Shown here in pieces: positions 39,445 through 48,851 of a DNA stretch of 64,000 nucleotides. Made by a program: the position numbers and the translations under genes. This DNA comes from Streptomyces sp. NBC_00663 (GTDB taxonomy: Bacteria > Actinomycetota > Actinomycetes > Streptomycetales > Streptomycetaceae), in assembly GCF_036226885.1 (NCBI RefSeq), contig NZ_CP109027.1:6510001-6574000 (forward strand), in the 5' to 3' direction. Positions within the stretch are counted from its first letter, which is position 1, and every line of letters starts with the position of its first letter. Below the pieces are notes generated by a model, which searched no databases, was not told the origin of the DNA, and worked only from the letters and a program-made list of their open reading frames with translations.

Positions 39445-40458
39445 ATGACGACACAGACCCCCCGCACCCTCGGCACCACCGGCCCCCAGGTCGCCCCCCT
39501 CGGTCTCGGCTGCATGGGCATGTCCGCGTTGTACGGCGACGCCGACCGCGCCGAGTCGATCGCCACCATCCACGCCGCCCTGGAGGCCGGCGTCACCCTC
39601 CTCGACACCGGCGACTTCTACGGCATGGGCCACAACGAACTGCTGATCGGCGAGGCCCTGCGCAGCGCCCCCGCCGCCCGCCGCGAACAGGCGCTCACCA
39701 GCGTGAAGTTCGGCGCGTTGCGCGGCCCCGACGGCTCCTGGACCGGCTACGACGGCCGCCCCGCCGCCGTGAAGAACTTCGCCGCCTACTCGCTCCAGCG
39801 CCTCGGCGTCGACCACATCGACGTCTACCGGATCGCCCGCCTCGACCCGGACGTCCCGATCGAGGAGACGGTCGGCGCGATCTCCGAACTGATCGAGCAG
39901 GGCTACGTCCGCCATGTCGGCCTCAGCGAGGTCGGCGCCGAGACGATCCGCCGGGCCGCCGCCACCGCCCCGATCGCCGACCTCCAGATCGAGTACGCGC
40001 TGATCACCCGCGGCATCGAGGAGTCGATCCTGCCGACCACCCGTGAGCTGGGCATCGGCATCACCGCGTACGGCGTGCTGTCCCGCGGGCTGATCTCCGG
40101 CCACTTCGGGCGGGACAAGCAGTTCACCGCCGATGACTTCCGCGGGTCCTCGCCGCGCTTCCAGGGCGACAACTACCAGCGCAACCTCGACCTCGTCGAC
40201 GCCCTGCGCAAGCTCGCCGAGCAGAAGGGCGTCAGCGTCGCCCAGCTCGCCATCGCCTGGGTGCTGTCCCGTGGCGACGACATCGTGCCGCTGATCGGCG
40301 CCCGCACCCGGGAGCGGCTCACGGAGTCGCTGGGCGCCCTGGACGTCGTACTGGACGCGGCCGACCTCGCGCTGATCGAGGACGCCGTGCCGGCGGACGC
40401 GGCGGCGGGCGAGCGGTACGCCGCCGCGGCGATGGCCCACCTCGACAGCGAACGCTGA
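39445..40458 (+). CDS. Aldo/keto reductase
   Basis: 337 residues. The TIM-barrel motifs are PLGLGCMGMSALYG, the catalytic Asp-Tyr pair in TLLDTGDFYGMGHNE, the Lys in TSVKFG, and RHVGLSEVGAETI. It reduces aldehydes or ketones with NADPH; the type resembles the AKR13 group. The true start at 39445 leaves the operator free. It is followed by a TetR gene 25 bp downstream, on the same strand, which may be the regulator. Confidence 0.9.
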   Translation: MTTQTPRTLGTTGPQVAPLGLGCMGMSALYGDADRAESIATIHAALEAGVTLLDTGDFYGMGHNELLIGEALRSAPAARREQALTSVKFGALRGPDGSWTGYDGRPAAVKNFAAYSLQRLGVDHIDVYRIARLDPDVPIEETVGAISELIEQGYVRHVGLSEVGAETIRRAAATAPIADLQIEYALITRGIEESILPTTRELGIGITAYGVLSRGLISGHFGRDKQFTADDFRGSSPRFQGDNYQRNLDLVDALRKLAEQKGVSVAQLAIAWVLSRGDDIVPLIGARTRERLTESLGALDVVLDAADLALIEDAVPADAAAGERYAAAAMAHLDSER

Positions 40459-40483
40459 TCGCCGCGCCGGGTACGGTCTGGGT

Positions 40484-41071
40484 ATGCCGACGACCAGCGA
40501 GCCCCTGACCGCCGAGCGCATCCTCGAGGCGACCGAGGACGTGCTGCGCCGCTACGGCCCGGCCAAGGCCACCGTGGTCGACGTGGCGCGGGCGCTCGGC
40601 GTCAGCCATGGCAGCGTCTACCGGCACTTCCGCACGAAGGCCGCCCTGCGGGAGGCGGTCACCAAGCGCTGGCTGGACCGGGGCTCGGTGTCGCTGGCCG
40701 ACATCGCCGCCGCCGACCGGGACCCGGAGGCGCGGCTGCGCGACTGGCTCGCCGCGCTGCTGGACTTCAAGCGCCGCAAGGCGGGCGGCGACCCGGAGCT
40801 GTTCGCCACCTACATGGTGCTGGCCGAGGAGAACGGCCTGGTGGTCGGCACCCATATGTCCGACCTGACCGTCCAGTTGGAGCGGATCCTCCGGGACGGC
40901 GTGGCCGCGGGCGTCTTCGCCGTGTCGGACCCGGCGGCGTCGGCCCGCGCGGTCTTCCAGGCGACCGCCCGCTTCCACGACCCGCGGTACGCCCGGGAGT
41001 GGGAACACCCGGGCACCCAGGCCGACTTCGAGGCGGTCGTCCACCTCGTGGTGCGGGGCCTGCGCGCCTGA
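40484..41071 (+). CDS. TetR/AcrR family regulator
   Basis: 195 residues. The N-terminal helix-turn-helix is TAERILEATEDVLRRYGPAK, ATVVDVARALGVSHGSVYRH and FRTKAALREAV. The C-terminal ligand domain is all-helical with no recognised subtype. It follows the aldo/keto reductase closely, so both may be transcribed together and autoregulated through the operator at 39393. Confidence 0.9.
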   Translation: MPTTSEPLTAERILEATEDVLRRYGPAKATVVDVARALGVSHGSVYRHFRTKAALREAVTKRWLDRGSVSLADIAAADRDPEARLRDWLAALLDFKRRKAGGDPELFATYMVLAEENGLVVGTHMSDLTVQLERILRDGVAAGVFAVSDPAASARAVFQATARFHDPRYAREWEHPGTQADFEAVVHLVVRGLRA

Positions 41072-41076
41072 CGGCC

Positions 41077-41286
41077 TTACGCCTCGCTCGGGTTCACCGT
41101 CGCCTGGTGGGCCTGCGTCAGGTGTTCCTCCGCCTTCAGCCAGGGCAGGAACTGTGCGGCCTGCTTCCAGCCGCAGGTGTCGCATCTGATCGTGCGCTGC
41201 GGGCCTTTGCGCAGGACCTGGACGACATGCTCCCGCCCGTGCTGGTCCCAGCGGCTCACCTTGCTCGTGTTGATCTGCTGCACCAT
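41077..41286 (-). CDS. Small zinc-finger-like protein
   Basis: 69 residues. A possible C2H2-type site: TIRCDTCGWKQAAQFLPW (CxxC) followed by EEHLTQAHQ (His-x4-His). The first half is KVSRWDQHGREHVVQVLRK. The ATG follows GGCGAGGTGTC. No known family; may bind nucleic acid or another protein. Convergent with the TetR gene, 5 bp apart. Confidence 0.65.
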   Translation of the reverse strand: MVQQINTSKVSRWDQHGREHVVQVLRKGPQRTIRCDTCGWKQAAQFLPWLKAEEHLTQAHQATVNPSEA

Positions 41287-41375
41287 GACACCTCGCCTCC
41301 GGTGAGGCAGTGTGCAGCAAGAACAACATCAACAGGGGTTTCTTCACGGTGAGTTCGCTGAAGCGTGAACAGTCC

Positions 41376-42806
41376 TCACCCGACGGTCCGCGGCAGGCGC
41401 AGGCTCAGCAGGCCCGTCAGGGCCACGGTCGCCAGCTGGACGAGGAGCGTGACGATCAGGGCGTCCCGCATGCCCAGGCCGGGCGTCAGGGAGAGGAACA
41501 GGCTGCCCAGGGTGGCCACACCGAGCGCCAGGGCCGCCTGCTGGGTGGTGACCATCACGCCGCTGCCCACGCCGGCCCGCGCGGGCGGCACCTCGGACAG
41601 CACGATCCGGAAGATCACCGGCAGCTGGAGCGCCTGGCCCACCCCGGCGATCGCCCCGCCCGGCAGCAGCGTCACCAGACCGAGGTCCGGCCACTCGCGC
41701 CACGCGGCCAGCGCCATCAGCGTCAGCCCGACGCCCTGGATCAGGGCGCCCGCGGTCACCACCCGGGTGCCGAACCGGTTGATCAGCCGCGGCCCGGCGA
41801 TGGACGTGAACAGGAACGTCACCGCCAGCGGGAACAGCGCGAGCCCCGCCTGCACCGGGCCGAGGCCCGCGCCCTTCTGGAGGGCGACCGCGATGACGAA
41901 CATGAAGCCGCTGAACCCGATCGAGAACGGCAGGATCAGCACCAGGCCCCGGCGCAGCGACACCAGCGCGAACAGGCTCGGCGGGACCAGCGGCGTACGG
42001 CCCGCCCGGTCCGCCCGGCGCTCCACCGCGTAGAACGCCGCCGCCAGTACCGGGAAAGCGGCCAGCGACAGCCACGTCCACAGCGGCCAGCCCGCCGCAC
42101 GGCCCTCGGTCAGCGGGGCCAGCAGAGCCAGCAGCGACGCCGCCAGCAGGACCGTGCCGGGACCGTCCACCGGCTCCGGGCGCCGCGCCCTGGTCTCCGG
42201 GACGGCGCGGGCCGCCAGCACCAGGCCGACCACGACGACCGGCACGTTCACCAGGAACGCCGAACGCCAGCCGGTGCCCCACAGATCCGCGGAGACGAGC
42301 ACCCCGCCGAGGATCTGGCCCGCCACCATGGACAGGCCGGCCGTCGCGCCGTACAGGCTCATCGCCTTGGCGCGCCGGGAGCCGGTGGTCGTCGACTGGA
42401 TCGTGGCGAGCACCTGCGGCAGCATCGCGGCCGACGCCGCGCCCTGCGCGATCCGCGCCGCGACCAGCGTCCACGCGGTCGGCGCGAGCCCGCACGCCAG
42501 CGATGTCAGGCCGAAGGCCGCCATACCGCCGAGGAAGAGGCGGCGCCGGCCGAAAAGGTCGCCGAGCCGGCCGCCGAGGACGAGCAGCACGGCGTACGCC
42601 AGTCCATAGCCCGCCACGACGAGTTCGAGCACCGACTCGCTCGCGGACAGGTCCGCGGCGATGCTCGGCAAGGCGACGTTGACGATGAAGAAGTCGATCA
42701 GGGGGAGGGCCGCGGCGAGCAGCACGGTGAAGAGGCCGAGGCCGCCGAGCTCGGGTGACGCCTCCGCGGTGCGGACGTGACGTGGGGTGATGGTTTCGGT
42801 AGTCAC
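41376..42806 (-). CDS. DHA2-type MFS exporter
   Basis: 476 residues, 14 helices, starting at a GTG behind CTGGAGCAC. Motifs include LPLIDFFIVNVALPSIAADL in the first helix and GGRLGDLFGRRRLFLGG in the loop between helices 2 and 3. The antiporter motif C lies near VAGQILGGVLV. It is likely to export a drug or metabolite. It is divergent from the MmyB-type regulator at 42917, with inverted CTGGTAC/GTACCAG elements between. Confidence 0.9.
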   Translation of the reverse strand: MTTETITPRHVRTAEASPELGGLGLFTVLLAAALPLIDFFIVNVALPSIAADLSASESVLELVVAGYGLAYAVLLVLGGRLGDLFGRRRLFLGGMAAFGLTSLACGLAPTAWTLVAARIAQGAASAAMLPQVLATIQSTTTGSRRAKAMSLYGATAGLSMVAGQILGGVLVSADLWGTGWRSAFLVNVPVVVVGLVLAARAVPETRARRPEPVDGPGTVLLAASLLALLAPLTEGRAAGWPLWTWLSLAAFPVLAAAFYAVERRADRAGRTPLVPPSLFALVSLRRGLVLILPFSIGFSGFMFVIAVALQKGAGLGPVQAGLALFPLAVTFLFTSIAGPRLINRFGTRVVTAGALIQGVGLTLMALAAWREWPDLGLVTLLPGGAIAGVGQALQLPVIFRIVLSEVPPARAGVGSGVMVTTQQAALALGVATLGSLFLSLTPGLGMRDALIVTLLVQLATVALTGLLSLRLPRTVG

Positions 42807-42836
42807 GTGCTCCAGCGTCCGCCTCCCTTCAGACGG

Positions 42837-42875
42837 GTACCAGAGTGTCTTTATCCTGGTACAAGGAGTACCTGG
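42837..42875. promoter_or_regulatory. Operator-like GTACCAG/CTGGTAC cluster
   Basis: GTACCAG (42837-42843) and CTGGTAC (42856-42862) form one inverted repeat; CCTGGTAC (42855-42862) and GTACCTGG (42868-42875) form a second, with one mismatch. They lie between the divergent MFS exporter and MmyB-type regulator. They share the CTGGT/ACCAG half-site with the palindrome at 209-229, before a related pair. Confidence 0.55.
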
Positions 42876-42916
42876 AAACAGGGTCCGGGCGGCGGCACGC
42901 TGGAGGTATGACGACG

Positions 42917-43777
42917 ATGACCACCATGGCTCAGGGTGCCACGGACATCCGGCGGCACGAGCTGGCCGCGTTTCTGCGCCACCGCCGTGAGCACATCGCC
43001 CCGGAGCAGGTCGGCCTGCCCCGCGGTCGCCGGCGCCGCACCCCCGGGCTGCGCCGCGAGGAGGTCGCGCACCTCTCGGCGGTCGGCGTCACCTGGTACA
43101 CGTGGCTGGAGCAGGCGCGGGACATCCAGGTCTCCGTCCAGGTCCTGGACGCGCTGGCCCGCACCCTGCTCCTCGACCCCAGCGAGCGCGCCCATCTCTT
43201 CCAGCTGGCGGGCGCCGTGGATCCCACCCCGGCGACGACCTGCCGGACGGTCACCCCGGCCCTGCGCCACGTCCTCGAACAGCTGGAGCCGATCCCCGCC
43301 TGCGTCCAGAACAGCCGGTACGACATCCTCGCCTACAACCGCACCTACGGCCTGCTCCTCTGCGACCTCGACGCCCTGCCGCCCGAGGACCGCAACTGCA
43401 TGGTCCTGTCCTTCACCCATGAGCAGTGGCGCTCCTCGCTCGTCCACCTGGAGGAGACCCAGCGCCTCATGGCGGCCCGCTTCCGCGCGACCATGGCCGG
43501 CCATCTCGCCGAGCCCGCCTGGAAGATGCTGCTCAAGCGGCTGCGCACGGAGTCCCCGGAGTTCCGTGAGATCTGGGAACGGCACGAGGTCGTCGCCCAC
43601 CGCACCAAGCGCAAGGAGTTCCTCAACCGGTACGTCGGCTGCATCACCGTGGAACACACCGACATGTGGCTGGGGCCGGAGGCGGGGCCGCGGATGGTGA
43701 CGTACGTACCGGCGGACGAGGAGTCGAAGGAGCGGTTGGAGCGCTTGCAGGAGCTTGCTTCGACGAAGGTGGGCTGA
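42917..43777 (+). CDS. XRE-family regulator with MmyB-like ligand-binding domain (3)
   Basis: 286 residues from the ATG at 42917, which is 10 nt after GGAGG; the ATG at 42908 is too close to it. It has the same architecture as at 260 and 7569: helix-turn-helix RRRTPGLRREEVAHLSAV with TWYTWLEQARDIQ, then the MLTR-type domain. It is divergent from a DHA2-type exporter and convergent with another. It probably represses the divergent exporter until a ligand binds. Confidence 0.87.
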   Translation: MTTMAQGATDIRRHELAAFLRHRREHIAPEQVGLPRGRRRRTPGLRREEVAHLSAVGVTWYTWLEQARDIQVSVQVLDALARTLLLDPSERAHLFQLAGAVDPTPATTCRTVTPALRHVLEQLEPIPACVQNSRYDILAYNRTYGLLLCDLDALPPEDRNCMVLSFTHEQWRSSLVHLEETQRLMAARFRATMAGHLAEPAWKMLLKRLRTESPEFREIWERHEVVAHRTKRKEFLNRYVGCITVEHTDMWLGPEAGPRMVTYVPADEESKERLERLQELASTKVG

Positions 43778-43795
43778 GCGGGGGAGCCGCTGCTC

Positions 43796-45241
43796 TCAGG
43801 CGGACACCTTCGCGGCTTCCCGCACCTCGGTGGTCGACAGTCGCTCGGCGACCCGTTCGGCGCTGCGCCGGGCCCGCACCCCGCTGCTCAGGGCGCCCAG
43901 CACCAGCACCGCGAAGCCGCACCCGGCCAGGATCCACCAGCCGGGGCCCGCGGCCGACACGAAGGCCTGGGCGTACGACGACGAGCCCACGCCCGCCGCC
44001 AGCACCGCGCCGATCACCGCGACGCCGAGTGTCTGCCCCAGCTGCCGGCTGGTCGAGGCGACCGCGGCCGCCACCCCCGCCTGCGCCCTCGGCATCCCGG
44101 ACACCGCGGTGTTGGTGATCGGGGCGTTCACGAACCCGAAGCCGATGCCGAACAGGACGTACCCGGCGAAGAGCGTGACGTTCGAGGTCTCCGCGTCGAA
44201 CGCCGCGAACATCACGCCGCTCGCCGTCATCGCGAACCCGGCGATCAACAGCGGAACGCGGGGGCCCCGGTTGCCGACCAGCCGCCCGGACAGCGGCGCG
44301 CACAGGAACGTCGGCACCGCCATCGGCAGCATCCACAGACCGGCGTGCAGGGCGTCCAGACCCCGGACGTTCTGGAGATACAGCGTCGACAGGAACAGGA
44401 AGCCGCCCAGCGCCGCGAACGCGCTGATCGCGATCACCGTGGCCCCGCTGAACGGCACCGACCGGAAGAACCGCAGATCGATGAGGGGCTCCTCGCGCCG
44501 GGGCTCGTACCAGAGGATGCCCAGCAGCGCGGCCAGGGCGAGTACGGCGTACGGCAGCGTCGAGGTGAACGCGGCGTTCGGGGCCTCGATGATCGCGTAC
44601 GTCAGCGCACCGAACAGCACGATCACCAGGACCTGGCCGAGCGGGTCGGGGCGCTTGCCCTGGGGGGCGCGGGACTCGGGGACGTAGCGGAGGGTGAGGA
44701 GGAGGGCGGCGAGGCCGACCGGGAGGTTGATCCAGAAGATCGAGCGCCAGCCGACGGAGTCGACGAGGACGCCGCCCACGATCGGTCCGGCCGCCATCGA
44801 GATACCGACCACCGCGCCCCACACACCGATCGCACGGGCGCGCTCGCGCGGGTCCGTGAAGGTGTTCGTGATGATCGACATCGCGACCGGGTTGAGCATC
44901 GAGCCGCCGACCGCCTGCACCATGCGGAAGGCGATGAGCGCGTCCAGGTTCGGGGCGAGGGAGCAGAGCACCGAGCCGATCGTGAAGACGACCAGGCCCG
45001 CCATGAAGACGCGCTTGCGTCCGATGCGGTCGGCGGTGGAGCCGGCCAGCATCAGCAGTGAGGCGAGGACGAGGGTGTAGGCGTCGATCGTCCACTGGAG
45101 GCCGGACGTGATGGCGTCGAGGTCGTGCTGCATGGACGGCAGGGCGACGTTGAGGACCGTGTTGTCGAGGCTCACGATCAGCAGGCTCATGCAGCAGATC
45201 GCGAGGACGAGGAGGCGTCGGCGATGGCTGAGCTCGGGCAT
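43796..45241 (-). CDS. DHA2-type MFS exporter (EmrB/QacA-like)
   Basis: 481 residues, 14 helices. The start LLVLAICCMSLLIVSLDNTV leads into the motif LDNTVLNVALP, and AGSTADRIGRKRVFMAGLVV follows between helices 2 and 3. It belongs to the drug-efflux branch of the DHA2 family. It ends 18 bp from the convergent MmyB-type gene. Its own upstream region, shared with dus, has a TAGT..ACTA element (45267-45285) that could be a repressor site. Confidence 0.9.
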   Translation of the reverse strand: MPELSHRRRLLVLAICCMSLLIVSLDNTVLNVALPSMQHDLDAITSGLQWTIDAYTLVLASLLMLAGSTADRIGRKRVFMAGLVVFTIGSVLCSLAPNLDALIAFRMVQAVGGSMLNPVAMSIITNTFTDPRERARAIGVWGAVVGISMAAGPIVGGVLVDSVGWRSIFWINLPVGLAALLLTLRYVPESRAPQGKRPDPLGQVLVIVLFGALTYAIIEAPNAAFTSTLPYAVLALAALLGILWYEPRREEPLIDLRFFRSVPFSGATVIAISAFAALGGFLFLSTLYLQNVRGLDALHAGLWMLPMAVPTFLCAPLSGRLVGNRGPRVPLLIAGFAMTASGVMFAAFDAETSNVTLFAGYVLFGIGFGFVNAPITNTAVSGMPRAQAGVAAAVASTSRQLGQTLGVAVIGAVLAAGVGSSSYAQAFVSAAGPGWWILAGCGFAVLVLGALSSGVRARRSAERVAERLSTTEVREAAKVSA

Positions 45242-45391
45242 GGCGTCCAGCGTACGCCCATTTCGATAGTGCGTCTAACTAATGGTCGGTACATGATCGA
45301 GTGGGATTCGAGTGGGATTCGAGTCGGGGTCGAGGGGAGGTGGGCGGGAAGTGAGCGGAGGGCACTGTTCGGCGTACGCGACAATGGGGGA

Positions 45392-46534
45392 ATGTCCACG
45401 ACCGCCGCGCCCCTTCAGATCGGGCCGCACACCGTTCAGCCGCCTGTCGTCCTGGCCCCCATGGCCGGGATCACCAACGCGCCCTTCCGCACTCTGTGCC
45501 GGGAGTTCAGTGGAGGCAAGGGGCTGTTCGTCAGCGAGATGATCACTACGCGGGCGTTGGTCGAGCGCAATGAGAAGACCATGCAGCTGATCCACTTCGA
45601 CGAGAGCGAGAAGCCTCGGTCCGTTCAGCTGTACGGCGTCGATCCCGCGACCGTCGGCAAAGCCGTCCGCATGATCGCGGAGGAGGGTCTCGCCGATCAC
45701 ATCGACCTGAACTTCGGGTGCCCGGTGCCGAAGGTGACGCGGAAGGGCGGCGGGTCCGCGCTGCCCTACAAGCGGCCTCTGCTGCGGGCGATCCTGCGGG
45801 AGGCGGTGTCGGGGGCGGGTGATCTGCCGGTCACGATGAAGATGCGCAAGGGCATCGACGACGACCACATCACGTACCTCGACGCCGGGCGGATCGCGGT
45901 CGAGGAGGGCGTGACGGCGATCGCGCTGCACGGGCGTACGGCGGCGCAGCACTACGGGGGGACCGCCGACTGGGACGCCATCGCGCGGTTGAAGGAGCAT
46001 GTGCCGGAGATTCCGGTGCTGGGGAACGGGGACATCTGGTCGGCGGAGGACGCGCTGCGGATGGTGCGCGAGACCGGGTGCGACGGTGTGGTCGTGGGCC
46101 GGGGCTGCCTGGGGCGGCCGTGGCTCTTCGCCGATCTGGTCGCCGCGTTCGAGGGGCGTACGGAGGACATCGCGCGTCCGTCGTTGCGGGAGGTCGCGGA
46201 CATCATGGTCCGCCATGCCGCGCTGCTCGGCGAGTGGATCGGCAGTGAGACCAAGGGTGTTGTCGACTTCCGTAAGCATGTCGCCTGGTATCTGAAGGGC
46301 TTTGCCGTCGGCAGCGAGATGCGCAAGCGGCTGGCGATCACGTCGTCGCTGGAGGAACTGCGGTCGGGGCTGGACGAGTTGGACCTGGACCAGGCGTGGC
46401 CGGTGGGGGCGGACGGTCCTCGGGGGCGTACGTCGGGGAACAACCGGGTCGTCCTGCCGGACGGTTGGCTCAAGGACCCGTACGACTGCGCGGGCGTGAG
46501 CGAGGACGCGGAGCTGGACACGTCCGGCGGCTGA
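45392..46534 (+). CDS. dusB: tRNA-dihydrouridine synthase
   Basis: 380 residues of the Dus family: PVVLAPMAGITNAPFRTLCR (FMN binding), LNFGCPVPKVTRKGGGSAL with the catalytic Cys, the Lys in MKMRKGIDDDH, and GNGDIWSAEDALRM and GVVVGRGCLGRPWLF. It reduces uridines in the D-loop of tRNAs using FMN and NADPH. The C-terminal helical domain recognises tRNA. Direct GAGTGGGATTC repeats (45299-45320) lie before the start. The subtype DusB is inferred from general similarity. Confidence 0.93.
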   Translation: MSTTAAPLQIGPHTVQPPVVLAPMAGITNAPFRTLCREFSGGKGLFVSEMITTRALVERNEKTMQLIHFDESEKPRSVQLYGVDPATVGKAVRMIAEEGLADHIDLNFGCPVPKVTRKGGGSALPYKRPLLRAILREAVSGAGDLPVTMKMRKGIDDDHITYLDAGRIAVEEGVTAIALHGRTAAQHYGGTADWDAIARLKEHVPEIPVLGNGDIWSAEDALRMVRETGCDGVVVGRGCLGRPWLFADLVAAFEGRTEDIARPSLREVADIMVRHAALLGEWIGSETKGVVDFRKHVAWYLKGFAVGSEMRKRLAITSSLEELRSGLDELDLDQAWPVGADGPRGRTSGNNRVVLPDGWLKDPYDCAGVSEDAELDTSGG

Positions 46535-46921
46535 GTGCGGGTTCGCGGTCGGGCGCGGTTCGGTGCGTTGTGGGTCGGGGCCGCGCCGGGGGGTGTCCGT
46601 CCTCGGAACGGCGCGGAATCGGTCAGCTATAGAGGGCGCCCGTGTTGACGCGCCAACCGCTGCGGGCGGACACCCCCCCGACACGTCCCCTTGCCGCCGT
46701 ACGCGGGTGCCGCGCCGCGGGGGTGCGCGTCCCGCCGTCGCGCGCTGTGGCTCCGGTGGGGGTGCGGGGGCGCCAGCGCCGACACGTTTCCTTCCGCCGT
46801 GGGCGGGTGCGGGTGCCTGGGGGGCGTGCGTGTCCCCTCCATACGCCCGTGCGGGTCACGTCCCTAGGGGCGCGGGGAACTGCGCGACCAGCCACGGCGT
46901 ACCCGCAGCCGGTCGACTTGC
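46535..46921. other. 387-bp intergenic region with several repeats
   Basis: No convincing gene. It contains a 14-bp inverted repeat (46586-46599 with 46667-46680), an imperfect direct repeat of about 35 bp (46678-46712 and 46779-46817; core CCGACACGT then GCCGT and GCGGGTG), and an inverted copy of the dispersed intergenic repeat (46865-46911). It separates the convergent dus and sulfatase genes, so termination is expected here. Confidence 0.6.
46865..46911. repeat. Streptomyces intergenic repeat, copy 3 (inverted)
   Basis: Carries AGGGGCGCGGGGAACTGCGC then GACCAGCCACG, the reverse complement of the core at 3748 and 15540. It ends 11 bp before the 3' end of the sulfatase gene. Confidence 0.8.
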
Positions 46922-48616
46922 TCAGCCTGTGGAGGGGTGCGGTGTTGAGCCGTAGGCCTTCAGGAAACGGTCCCGGAAGGAGCTCATCTTCCAGACCGGG
47001 GCGTTGTGGGCCGGCTTCAGGCCCGCTGTCCAGTTCCAGTCGGTGATCTTGCCGAGGACCTTGGGGTCCTTGGCGACGATGGAGATCGGGACGTCGCGGC
47101 TGGCGTGGTCGCCGCTGACGCGGGCTATGGGCTGGTGGTCGCCGAGGAAGACCAGGACGGTGTCGTCGGTGCCGTAGCGCTCCAGCCACTGGGTGAGGGC
47201 TGTCACCGAGTACTGGATCGACTTGCCGTACTCCGCACGGGACTTGGTGGGGTCGGTGATGATGTCCGAGGGGTTCTTGCCGGCCTGGTGGATGGGGTTG
47301 AAGACCTTGCCGTCGCCCAGGTCGTCCCAGTCGACCATCTTGGGGATGGGGGCCCAGGGCTGGTGGCTGGAGGTCAGGATGATCTCCGACATCAGGGGCT
47401 TGTCCCGCTTCTTGCCGTGGACCTGGCGCTGGAAGGCCTCCAGGGCGTACTGGTCGGGCATGGTCGACCAGCTGAACTTCGGCCCCTGGTAGCCCAGTTG
47501 GAAGGCGTTGTAGACCTTGTCCAGGCCGTAGTAGCGCTGCTCGGGCCAGCCCTTCTGGATGCCCGGCATGACGCCCACCGTGTCCCAGGCGCCGGTCTTC
47601 TGGAAGGCCTTGGTGAGGCTGAGGTGGTCGCTGGCCATGACCGTGCGGTAGCGCTGCTGGTTGTCGATCCACAGGCCGGACATGGTGGTGGAGTGGCCCA
47701 GCCAGCTGCTGCCGCCGTACGTCGCCGACGTCAGCCAGCCGCTGCGGGCGCTGTAGCCCGCCTTCTTGAGGGCCGCCGTGCTGGTGGTGAGGGTCTGGTC
47801 CACGCCCGGCGCCATGACCGGGTCCTCGATCGCGCTGCGGCCGTAGCTCTCGATGAACGTGAAGATCACGTCCTTGCCCCGGAGGTCGGGCAGGAGCTGG
47901 CTGCCGGGGGTCGCCCCGAAGGTGTCCGACCTGGCCTCGCGGGCGAACGCCGCCTCGTCGCGGATCGTGTCCGTCACCCGCGTCGCCTGGATCTTCAGCG
48001 CCGCCGCGGCCCGGTCCGAGGCTATGGGCATCCCGGCGAGTTGGAGCCCGAGCGCGTAACAGGTGATCCACGCCATCGCCGCGATCAGGGTGCCCCGGGT
48101 GGCCGTCCCCCGGTTCGCCGCCAGCACGTTGCTCAGCCGGACCATCGAGAGTGCGGTGAGTGAGAGCAGGAGCAGTACGAGGAGGACGGCGCCGATGGTG
48201 GCGAACACCGTCACCGTTGTGCCCATCGAGTCCTTCATGTACGACTGCGCGTCGTCCAGCAGCTCCCAGTCGAGGATCATGTTGAAGCCCCGGCCCAGAT
48301 AGTCCCGGAAGCCCATGTCCAGCAGGTTCAGGACCGTCAGGACGCCCAGGCCCACTCCGGACACCGCCGCCACGATGGTCCTGGGGCGCCTCGGCAGCCA
48401 CAGTGCCACCGCCGCCCCGATGATCGCCTCGACCGGGATACGCGTGAACCGGTTGGGCTTGAGGGCGGGCAGTGTGTTGGGGAGAAGCAGTGCGGACAGG
48501 ACGAGCAGGGCGGCGAGGGTGGTGATCGTCCAGCGGAGGATCGGGGGGCGGGGGCGTTCGGGGGCGTCGAGGACGACGTCCTCGGTCGGCGGGGGCGTGC
48601 TTGTGGAGACAGACAC
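46922..48616 (-). CDS. Membrane sulfatase / phosphoglycerol transferase-like protein
   Basis: 564 residues from a GTG at 48616 (AAGG 7 nt before). The N-terminal about 210 residues hold five membrane helices, and the rest is an extracellular alkaline-phosphatase/sulfatase fold like lipoteichoic-acid synthases. Metal and nucleophile segments are FTFIESYGRSAIED and VLVFLGDHQPI, with SSHQPWAP near the substrate. No Cys-x-Pro-x-Arg sulfatase site is present, which favours phosphoglycerol or phosphoethanolamine transfer. A hairpin precedes it at 48649-48687. It probably modifies a cell-wall polymer. Confidence 0.8.
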   Translation of the reverse strand: MSVSTSTPPPTEDVVLDAPERPRPPILRWTITTLAALLVLSALLLPNTLPALKPNRFTRIPVEAIIGAAVALWLPRRPRTIVAAVSGVGLGVLTVLNLLDMGFRDYLGRGFNMILDWELLDDAQSYMKDSMGTTVTVFATIGAVLLVLLLLSLTALSMVRLSNVLAANRGTATRGTLIAAMAWITCYALGLQLAGMPIASDRAAAALKIQATRVTDTIRDEAAFAREARSDTFGATPGSQLLPDLRGKDVIFTFIESYGRSAIEDPVMAPGVDQTLTTSTAALKKAGYSARSGWLTSATYGGSSWLGHSTTMSGLWIDNQQRYRTVMASDHLSLTKAFQKTGAWDTVGVMPGIQKGWPEQRYYGLDKVYNAFQLGYQGPKFSWSTMPDQYALEAFQRQVHGKKRDKPLMSEIILTSSHQPWAPIPKMVDWDDLGDGKVFNPIHQAGKNPSDIITDPTKSRAEYGKSIQYSVTALTQWLERYGTDDTVLVFLGDHQPIARVSGDHASRDVPISIVAKDPKVLGKITDWNWTAGLKPAHNAPVWKMSSFRDRFLKAYGSTPHPSTG

Positions 48617-48648
48617 CCGGAGGACCTTCCGTGCGGGACCCGGTGGCG

Positions 48649-48687
48649 TGGTGGCGGGTCCGACATGGGGTCTCGGACCCGCCACCA
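48649..48687 (-). terminator. Strong hairpin upstream of the sulfatase gene
   Basis: A perfect 15-bp stem (TGGTGGCGGGTCCGA with its complement) and a 9-nt loop. It lies 33 bp before the sulfatase start and 165 bp after the debranching enzyme gene. It is likely a terminator of the upstream operon, with attenuation as an alternative. Confidence 0.6.
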
Positions 48688-48851
48688 TCGGGTACGGGGT
48701 GCCGTGGGTGGCTGTTCAGAGGTTCCGGGCAAACACAAAGCAAACGGCTGTTCAACGCCCTGTCTTCAGGGGCGAGGGGCTGTGTCAAGGTGCGGCTCCG
48801 CCGCTTGGGCGCGACAAGCCACAACCCACCCGCACCCGCCGTACAAACCCT

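Noticed and set aside
45299-45320. Tandem GAGTGGGATTC before dus
   Set aside because: Two units only, no palindrome; too little to call a regulatory array.
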